DNA of 64,000 bases, taken from contig NC_085138.1 of the NCBI RefSeq assembly GCF_035046485.1, positions 27,844,878 to 27,908,877 on the forward strand, given 5' to 3'. The translations under genes and the position numbers were made by a program. This DNA is from Aedes albopictus. Its lineage: Eukaryota > Arthropoda > Insecta > Diptera > Culicidae. Below, piece by piece: positions 56,660 to 64,000 of this stretch (positions within the stretch are counted from its first letter, which is position 1; every line of letters starts with the position of its first letter). The notes under the pieces are model-generated. The model had not been told where the DNA came from. It ran no database searches and was given only the letters and a program-made list of their open reading frames with translations.

Positions 56660-56949
56660 AACGTATTTTGGGTCAACGGTTGTGGGTGTTTACGAGGCGT
56701 TTACGTGGTAATTATTGGATTTCGATGTTTGTAACGATTGTTATGTGTGATGGAAAGTTCATAAGTACTACTTAAGTTTTATGAAAAGCTAGATTGGAGC
56801 CACTTCTATACGTTTGTATCGACATATAATGTTTTAGAAGGTTTGGAGTATTCATTTATCTAAAATATGTAAGTCAATCGAATTCTATTTCAGAAGAAAT
56901 ATTCAGAAACAGACAGGGTTCAATTTCCAAGGAAAATTCTGAGCAAGAT

Positions 56950-59900
56950 TCAAACGTTTCTATCCTGAGCAAGATTCCAAGGAAAATCCTGGACAGGATT
57001 CCAAGGAAAATCCTGGTCAGGATTCCATGGAGAATCCTGAACAGGATTCCGAGGAGAATCCTGAACAGGATTCCGAGGAGAATCCTGAACAGGATTCCGA
57101 GGAGAATCCTGAACAGGATTCCGAGGAGAATCCTGAACAGGATTCCGAGGAGAATCCTGAACAGGATTCCGAGGAGAATCCTGAACAGGATTCCGAGGAG
57201 AGTCCTGAACAGGATTCCGAGGAGAATCCTGAACAGGATTCTGAACGGGATTCCAAGGAGAATCCTGGTTCAGGATTCCAAGGAGAATCCTAGTTCAGGA
57301 ATCCAAGGAGAATCCTGGTTCAGAATTCCAAGGAGAATCCTGGTTCAGGATTCCAAGGAGAATCCCGGTCAGGATTCCGGAGAGAAACCTAAGCAGGATT
57401 CCGGAGAGAATCCTGAGCAGGATTCCGGAGAGTATCCTGAAAAGGATTCCAAGGAGAATCCTGAACAGGATTCCAAGGGGAATCCTGAACAGGATTCCAA
57501 GAGGAATCCTGAACAGGATTCCAAGGAGAATCCTGGTCAGGATTCCAAGGGGAATCCTGGTTCAGGATTCCAAGGGGAATCCTGGTTCAGGATTCCAAGG
57601 GGAATCCTGGTTCAGGATTCCAAGGGGAATCCTGGTTCAGGATTCCAAGGGGAATCCTGGTTCAGGATTCCAAGGGGAATCCTGGTTCAGGATTCCAAGG
57701 GGAATCCTGGATCAGGATTCCAAGGGGAATCCTGGTTCAGGATTCCAAGGGGAATCCTGGTTCAGGATTCCAAGGGGAATCCTGGTTCAGGATTCCAAGG
57801 GGAATCCTGGTTCAGGATTCCAAGGGGAATCCTGGTTCAGGATTCCAAGGGGAATCCTGGTTCAGGATTCCAAGGGGAATCCTGGTTCAGGATTCCAAGG
57901 GGAATCCTGGTTCAGGATTCCAAGGGGAATCCTGGTTCAGGATTCCAAGGGGAATCCTGGTTCAGGATTCCAAGGGGAATCCTGGTTCAGGAATCCAAGG
58001 GGAATCCTGGTTCAGGATTCCAAGGGGAATCCTGGTTCAGGATTCCAAGGGGAATCCTGGTTCGGGATTCCAAGGAGAATCCCGGTTAGGATTCCAAGTA
58101 GAATCATGATCAGGATTCCAAGCAGAATCCTGGTCAGGAATCCAAGCAGAATCCTGGTCAGGATTCCAAGCAGAATCCTGGTCAGGATTCCAAGCAGAAT
58201 CCTGGTCAGGATTCCAAGCAGAATCCTGGTCAGGATTCCAAGCAGAATCCTGGTCAGGATTCCAAGCAGAATCCTGGTCAGGATTCCAAGCAGAATCCTG
58301 GTCAGGATTCCAAGGAGAGTCCTGGTTCAGGATTCCAAGGAGAATCCTGGTCAGCATCCAAGGAGAATCCTGGTCAGGATTCCAAGGAGAATCCTGGTCA
58401 GAATTCCAAGGAGAATTCTGGTCAGAATTCCAAGGAGAATCCTGGTCAGGACTCCACGGAGATTCCTGGTCAGGACTCCACGGAGAATCCTGGTCAGGAC
58501 TCCACGGAGAATCCTGGTCAGGACTCCACGGAGAATCCTGGTCAGGACTCCACGGAGAATCCTGGTCAGGACTCCACGGAGAATCCTGGTCAGGACTCCA
58601 CGGAGAATCCTGGTCAGGATTCCAAGGAGAATTCTGGTCAGGATTCCAAGGAGAATTCTGGTCAGAATTCCAAGGAGAATCCTGGTCAGGATTCCAAGGA
58701 GAATCCTGGTCAGGATTCCGTGGAGAATCCTGAACAGGATTCCGTGGAGAATCCTGAACAGGATTCCGTGGAGAATCCTGAACAGCATTCCAAGGAGAAT
58801 CCTGAACAGGATTCCTAAGAGAATCCTGGTTCAGGATTCCAAGGAGAATCCTGGTTCAGGATTCCAAGGAGAATCCTGGTTCAGGATTCCAAGGAGAATC
58901 CTGGTTCAGGATTCCAAGGAGAATCCTGGTTCAGGATTCCAAGGAGAATCCTGGTTCAGGATTCCAAGGAGAATCCTGGTTCAGGATTCCAAGGAGAATC
59001 CTGGTTCAGGATTCCAAGGAGAATCCTGGTTCAGGATTCCAAGGAGAATCCTGGTTCAGGATTCCAAGGAGAATCCTGGTTCAGGATTCCAAGGAGAATC
59101 CTGGTTCAGGATTCCAAGGAGAATCCTGGTTCAGGATTCCAAGCAGAATCCTGGTCAGGCATCCAAGGAGAATCCTAGTCAGGAATCCAAGGAGAATCCT
59201 GGTCAGGATTCCAAGGAGAATCCTGGTTCAGGATTCCAAGGAGAATTCTGGTCAGAATTCCAAGGAGAATCCTGGTCAGGATTCCAAGGAGAATCCTGGT
59301 CAGGATTCCGTGGAGAATCCTGAACAGGATTCCGTGGAGAATCCTGAACAGCATTCCAAGGAGAATCCTGAACAGGATTCCTAAGAGAATCCTGAACAGG
59401 ATTCCAAGGAGAATCCTGGTTCAGGATTCCAAGGAGAATCCTGGTTCAGGATTCCAAGGAGAATCCTGGTTCAGGATTCCAAGGAGAATCCTGGTTCAGG
59501 ATTCCAAGGAGAATCCTGATTCAGGATTCCAAGGAGAATCCTGGTTCAGGATTCCAAGGAGAATCCTGGTTCAGGATTCCAAGGAGAATCCTGGTTCAGG
59601 ATTCCAAGGAGAATCCTGGTTCAGGATTCCAAGGAGAATCCTGGTTCAGGATTCCAAGGAGAATTCTGGTTCAGGATTCCAAGGAGAATCCTGGTTCAGG
59701 ATTCCAAGGAGAATCCTGGTTCAGGATTCCAAGGAGAATCCTGGTTCAGGATTCCAAGGAGAATCCTGGTTCAGGATTCCAAGGAGAATTCTGGTCAGGC
59801 ATCCAAGGAGAATCCTAGTCAGGAATCCAAGGAGAATCCTGGTCAGGATTTCAAGGAGAATCCTGGTTCAGGATTCCAAGGAGAAATCTGGTCAGGATTC

Positions 59901-59958
59901 CAAGAAGAATTCTTAACAGGATTCAAAAAAGAATCCTGAGCAGGATTCCAAGAAGTGC
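56950..59958. repeat. 3 kb satellite of 24/25-bp units
   Basis: Unit consensus CAGGATTCCAAGGAGAATCC plus TGGT (24 bp) or TGGTT (25 bp). Blocks: 24-bp GAACAGGATTCCGAGGAGAA type at 57027-57250; 25-bp AAGGGGAATCC type at about 57540-58075; 24-bp AAGCAG type at 58100-58310; 24-bp ACTCCACGG type at 58440-58615; 25-bp AAGGAG type at 58805-59140 and 59400-59790. About 120 units in all. Every unit contains inverted GGATTC/GAATCC segments. Open frames of up to 405 codons result from the repeat. Confidence 0.95.
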
Positions 59959-59981
59959 NNNNNNNNNNNNNNNNNNNNNNN
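59959..59981. other. Assembly gap (23 N) at the end of the satellite
   Basis: Run of 23 N at the boundary of the tandem array, so true array length is uncertain. Confidence 0.99.
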
Positions 59982-60116
59982 GAAGGTGATATACTTGCTG
60001 GAACTGAATGAAGTGTTACTTCGCTTATTCTGTTGATTAGAATCGAGAAGCATATCGATCGAGCTCGATCAACTCTATGTGATTGCACTTTCCAAGGAAT
60101 ATGTAACCCAGGTTAA

Positions 60117-60729
60117 CCCTCTAATAGCTAACTTTTTTATTTTGACCTAAATATCATTTTTCGTCATGCAGAATCGATTTAAACATGTTTTGAAAAGTAA
60201 TTCTTCTTAACTCTCGATTTTATAAATTTTGGTTTTTGATTTTTCTATTTTTTTTCACATCTTTATACTTTTATATTTTGCCTAGAAGCCTTTTTGACAT
60301 ACCGATTTTTTTTAAGAAGAAAACCTTTCAAGATTTTATAATTATTCTTATTTTTTTTATTTTTATTTTTTTTTATGAAAAATTAAATTTTTCTTGTAAT
60401 TATTAGGAAAAATCATTTAAGTGTATTTTAAACTCCCTTAAACTCTTTGTCATTATAGAATGATTGAGAAAAAAATTAAAATATGTAAATTGTTGTGATT
60501 CAAAACAAAAGAAACAATGATATCTAAAAGGCAATCAAAACTTCAATTTTTCAATGATTTTCAAAAAAAATGTAAATACGCTTCAAAAGACACGAAAACC
60601 ATTTTGTGATATACAAAATAGCCCTAAATATCTGTCAAAAATATGAAAGTTTTGATTGCCCAAGCAAGAAAAAAATACAAAAATGCTCAAACTATACCCT
60701 GTCTAAAGGCGGGCTTGGGTATTAGAGGG
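60117..60729. mobile_element. 613 bp TTAA element
   Basis: TTAA at 60113-60116 and 60730-60733. Ends CCCTCTAATAGC and (inverted) CCCTCTAATACC. The interior is extremely T/A-rich without coding capacity. The CCCT start recalls the TTAA MITE at 2049. Confidence 0.75.
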
Positions 60730-60733
60730 TTAA

Positions 60734-61428
60734 CAGGTTAAATTATACATGATTAGCTGTACATGAAATTGAAGAGTTGTATTGCTCCAAACAAGCGCCA
60801 TTCACAATATTTTCGATGGTTCACCCACACAGGTTATCCTATGCAATCGCTGGAATCGCCTGAAGCTTAACGGCTCAGTAAAGCTGGGAAGAGCTCATTG
60901 GCTCATCAAGCGAGTGTCTAATTGTATTGTGGTTAAGTGGCCAGCTAGAAAAGTTAGCAAAAAAGACGATTTAACCTGCAAAACTTTGAAAAAGTGGTTC
61001 CATGATGGAACTTCCATCGGATATAATTGAAACTTTATGAGTTTTCCGCTAATTTCAAAACTATGAGCTTAAGGGCTCACGCTCGATTCAAACGGATTCT
61101 AAGTTTGATAAAGCTACCCCCTTGAAGAATTACCCACGTAAGCATTGATTCAAGTTCAGAGAGATTATCACTATAGTGAATCATAGGAATTCCTGGAGAT
61201 TGACGGTTCAAAAACGGTTGTTCGTATCGAGAAACAGCGTAGTAAGAAATCACTACAACAGTAGGCCAGGTAAAGATGAGCCCAATGGCTCATCAAGCGA
61301 CCATTCAATTGAAGTTCGGTGAAATTAAAAGCCAGCAAACTCATCAAATCTAATAAGGTTTCAAAGCCATGATATACTCAAAAAGGGTAACGTAGAGACC
61401 ATCGGCTCCTTACTCCTATAGGCTAATT
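60734..61428. other. No gene recognised
   Basis: An 82-codon frame at 60782-61030 has no recognisable motif. TTGGCTCATCAAGCGA and ATGGCTCATCAAGCGA recur at about 60899 and 61288, with a related GACTCATCGAGC at 62445: a dispersed short repeat of unknown nature. Confidence 0.4.
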
Positions 61429-61507
61429 CCGACTAGCAAATTATATCAAGATTATATCATATTGTGTTATGATGTTATAATATTTTTCAATAACTTAATA
61501 TGTTTAA

Positions 61508-61859
61508 GGCGAAACTGGAAGCATTTCCTCACTTTTTGGTTTTTGATTTTTTATTAAATAACGAAGCAATATTTTCAAAATCGGTTTTCGTGCACATGTA
61601 AAGTATGGATCAAGGTATCTTCTGTTTTTTTGTGATGGAAAATGTTTTTCGTTTTTGCAGAAACCATTTTTGAACAAAATTTCACAAAAAAATGGTTTTT
61701 GCAAAAATGGAAAACATTTTCCACCTCAAAAAAATTAAAATTCGGAAGATACCTTGACTCATACTCTACATGTGTACGAAAACTGATTTCGAAAATATTG
61801 CTTCGTTATTTAATAAAATTCAAAAACCAAAAAGATGAGGAAATGCTTCCAGTTTCACC
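61508..61859. mobile_element. 352 bp palindromic TTAA MITE
   Basis: TTAA at 61504-61507 and 61860-61863; arms of about 150 bp (GAAACTGGAAGCATTTCCTC and its complement; CGAAGCAATATTTTCAAAAT). Mirror frames on both strands are a by-product. Confidence 0.8.
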
Positions 61860-61863
61860 TTAA

Positions 61864-62600
61864 AACTAGGTGCAGAATGATGTTAAAATTACTTAAACTG
61901 TAACAAAAAGCACACTGGTCTCAAGGTAATAACCTATTTTGTTATAATCAGATCAAAATTATAACAAAATATAATATGAATTTAACCTTCAGTATTACTA
62001 GTTTCTATCAAAGTTTGATACTATTTTGTAACATTATTGTCCAAATGTCGAAAAATCAAAACAAAATTATATCACAATAAGTTATCAAGCAACATTTATG
62101 ACTCCTCCTCTTCTTGGCGTAACGTCCTCACTGGGACAAAACTCAACTAAGTTCAAGCGATCTCGCACATGCAAAAACTACTTTGACTGGAGAATTCCCT
62201 ATAGTTGCATTGATTCACTCTTAGTGAGGTTTTCTTAGGCAATTAGTGAGACTGTTGGCTCAAAATAAATGGATGTATTGATTTTCCAGTAAAGATGTTC
62301 ATTCCAAATATCCGGGTGCTAACGGTGAAACTACTTCCACTTGACAATCTGTAATGTTTGCCGTGAAATTTAGGATAAACTCTTCATCCTACGGAGGAGC
62401 TGACAGTAGTTCGATAGCTCAAAAAATAAAGAAACATCCATTGACTCATCGAGCTACTGAGCTGTAGATATGTGAAAGTACTTACTAAAACACGACGAAA
62501 GGGTAGTTATCCAACTCTGTCTGTATTGATGTCTGAGATAGGCAAGGACACATACCTGAAAAAAATAAAATAAAAATAAAAGACTTAGTATATTAGTATC
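61864..62600. other. AT-rich interior, no gene
   Basis: Contains arm sequence of the CCGACTAG element (to about 62000), then mixed spacer. A Feilai-like CTTGGCGTAACGTCCTCACT...GGGACAAA fragment near 62113 resembles other mosquito SINE/LINE bodies but is too short to assign. Confidence 0.35.
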
Positions 62601-62770
62601 CCGACTAGAAAATTGTAACAAAAATGTAGCATAATTATAACTAACCATGATATTTATAACCGTGTTCACCATGATATTTATAACCGTGTTCAACATCCTT
62701 AGTGTTTTCAAAATACTAGAACTCAATTATATCACATTATGGTCTAAATGTTGTTTGATAAATCATTGTA

Positions 62771-63202
62771 ATATTTGGAGGTAGCTATCGACTGAGGAAT
62801 CTGGAAATCTGGGACGATTTTCGGCTTGGCAGTCCCAATTGCAATCAAACGATCAGATATTTTCCTTCATCCGACGTTTCGATGTTTATTACATCTTCAT
62901 ATTATACATACATTCAGGGAATTAGAAGTGTTGATCGCTTTCGTTCTGAAAGCTTTGTGAAAGCATAATCTGTCTAAAACCGGATTCTGCGAATATTATT
63001 GGTGTTCTAAAAGTGGATCCCAACGTTTTATAAAATATTGTTTTAGACGGATTATGCTTTCACAAAGCTTTTCAGAACGAAAGCGATTAACACTTCTAAT
63101 TCCCTGAAGAAGATGTAATAAACATTGAAACGTCGGACGAAGGAGAATATCTGATCGTTTGATTGCAATTGCGACTGCCATGCCGAAAATCGTCCCAGGT
63201 TT
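62771..63202. mobile_element. Palindromic unit with hammerhead-like motif, 11 bp duplication
   Basis: AAATCATTGTA flanks it at 62760-62770 and 63203-63213. Arms 62809-62985 and about 63025-63198 are inverted copies (CTGGGACGATTTTCGGC; AATCAAACGATCAGATATT; TTAGAAGTGTTRATCGCTTT). The right arm contains CTGAAGA, an ATGT/ACAT stem and GAAACGTC (63106-63138), as in hammerhead ribozymes of Penelope-like elements. The left arm has the same motif inverted (62872-62905) with a better GATGT/ACATC stem but an altered CTGAAGA. Confidence 0.55.
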
Positions 63203-63439
63203 AAATCATTGTATTATAATTAGTTTCGAGTCTGAAATTCATATCATATTTTGTTATATTTTTTTCTGATTATAACAAAATAGGTTATTATTTTGATTAG
63301 ACCAGTGCACTTTTTGTTACAATTTTAGTTATTTAAACATCCACCTGCATTTAGTTTATAACATAGTGAGTTGTAGAAAACTATTATAACATCATAACAT
63401 AATATGATATAATCTTGATATAGTTTTCTAGTCGGGATC

Positions 63440-64000
63440 AATATAGGTCCACTCGTTTGAAAATTATGGAGAATGTTTTGACCCAGGAATCAATTGAAGA
63501 CCGAGTATGGAGAGGCCATCGACAACGGCTTTTTGATCTTAGAAAGGCTTTTCTGGAAGATTCTAGAAAGGAATTGCTGCAGGACTTCTTGGAAGGAATT
63601 ATCGGAAAACTCCCCAATAGGGAAACCCAAGGATTCCTCAGAAGGACTTCCTGGAATATTCCCCGACACATTTCAGGTGGATTTCCCGGAAGTAATCGGT
63701 GACGGTTGAAACGGACTGCATACTGTCGGGTGGAACTGCTGAAGGATTTTCCGGAAATGATTCCCAGAGCATTTGCCAGTATTGCTGACGAGTCCCCAGC
63801 GAAGTTTTCTTCAAGGGTTCTGTCTGAGGATTACTGTATTGCTGGGGGTTCCTTCAGAGATTCCCTCTAGGGATTACTCCAGAAGTTCATACTGCAAATT
63901 CGTTGAGAAATTCCAGTGAATTCTAGAAGAAATACCCAGATGATAGTCAAAATTCCCCTTCGAGTAATTTCTAGAAAAATCCTAAGAGGTTCCCAGACGG
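63440..64000. repeat. Decayed 12-bp minisatellite to the window end
   Basis: GGAAGGAATT, AGGAATTGC and TTCCTGGAAT words continue to the window edge. The overlapping frames of 71-81 codons are not supported as genes. Confidence 0.55.

Larger units (their letters stand above)
61429..63436. mobile_element. ~2 kb inverted-repeat element or nested pair (CCGACTAG termini)
   Basis: CCGACTAGCAAATTATATCA at 61429 pairs with the inverse of the right end (CCGACTAGAAAACTATATCA) at 63435. Further arms pair (GTAACAAAAAGCACACTGGT near 61901 with its relative near 63303-63323). A third CCCGACTAGAAAATTGTAAC lies at 62601, so two related copies may be nested. TTAA and palindromic insertions lie inside. Confidence 0.55.

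Noticed and set aside
57017..57293. Repeat proteins ENPEQDSE (+) and ESCSGFSS (-) as structural or secreted proteins
   Set aside because: Both are translations of the same 24-bp satellite on opposite strands with no flanking coding sequence or splice signals.
56950..59958. CRISPR-like array
   Set aside because: Units are contiguous 24/25-bp tandem repeats without unique spacers, in a eukaryotic context.
60782..61030. 82-codon frame as a small basic protein
   Set aside because: No recognisable motif, and it lies in a region with dispersed GGCTCATCAAGCGA repeats; not supportable as a gene.

Overview
The window looks like nuclear DNA of a culicine mosquito, most likely Aedes. It has spliced GT-AG genes with 55-62 bp introns beside a 7.7 kb intron. 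It carries two tRNA-derived SINEs that I recognise as the Aedes Feilai type, decayed LINE tails, and a very high density of short inverted-repeat elements with TA or TTAA target duplications. About 64 kb holds a single convincing protein gene; the rest is transposable elements, degenerate minisatellites and AT-rich spacer. Four assembly gaps occur (two of exactly 500 N, two of 23 N).

The gene lies on the minus strand from 32900 (5' end lost in a gap) to the TGA at 18918. Five exons can be joined with clean splice sites and phases, giving 2022 residues. The architecture is almost mirror-symmetric: a beta-propeller-like region, a helical linker, about twenty repeats carrying an (I/V/L)NG(hydrophobic)x(hydrophobic) motif, a second helical linker, and a second propeller-like region. 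Size and character suggest a large secreted protein. I tentatively compare it with the insect eggshell proteins of the Nasrat/Polehole/Closca group, but this is from memory and unverified.

Layout: 1-18.4 kb is mainly a degenerate 12-bp minisatellite (consensus TTCCTGGAGGAA) interrupted by LINE fragments, nested MITEs and AT-rich DNA, with a gap at 16.4-16.9 kb. 18.9-32.9 kb is the gene; its large intron is filled with degenerate GAAAC-rich repeats organised into ~490 bp and ~700 bp higher-order units, plus an inverted GAAACGT motif and a Feilai SINE. 33.4-37.1 kb is more 12-bp repeat around a row of five palindromic TA elements. 37.1-42.5 kb is AT-rich with several TIR elements and the second Feilai. 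42.73-50.38 kb is a 7.6 kb foldback-like element with TTAA duplication, arms built from ~160 bp tandem repeats, and the 12-bp minisatellite as interior. 50.4-56.9 kb has more MITEs, repeat DNA and a CpG-rich stretch that could hold the first exon of a secreted protein. 56.95-59.95 kb is a 24/25-bp satellite in which each unit contains an inverted repeat. 60-64 kb is a set of nested TTAA and inverted elements, including a palindromic unit with a hammerhead-ribozyme-like motif flanked by an 11-bp duplication.

Nearly all other open frames are by-products of minisatellites whose consensus has no stop codon in any of six frames.
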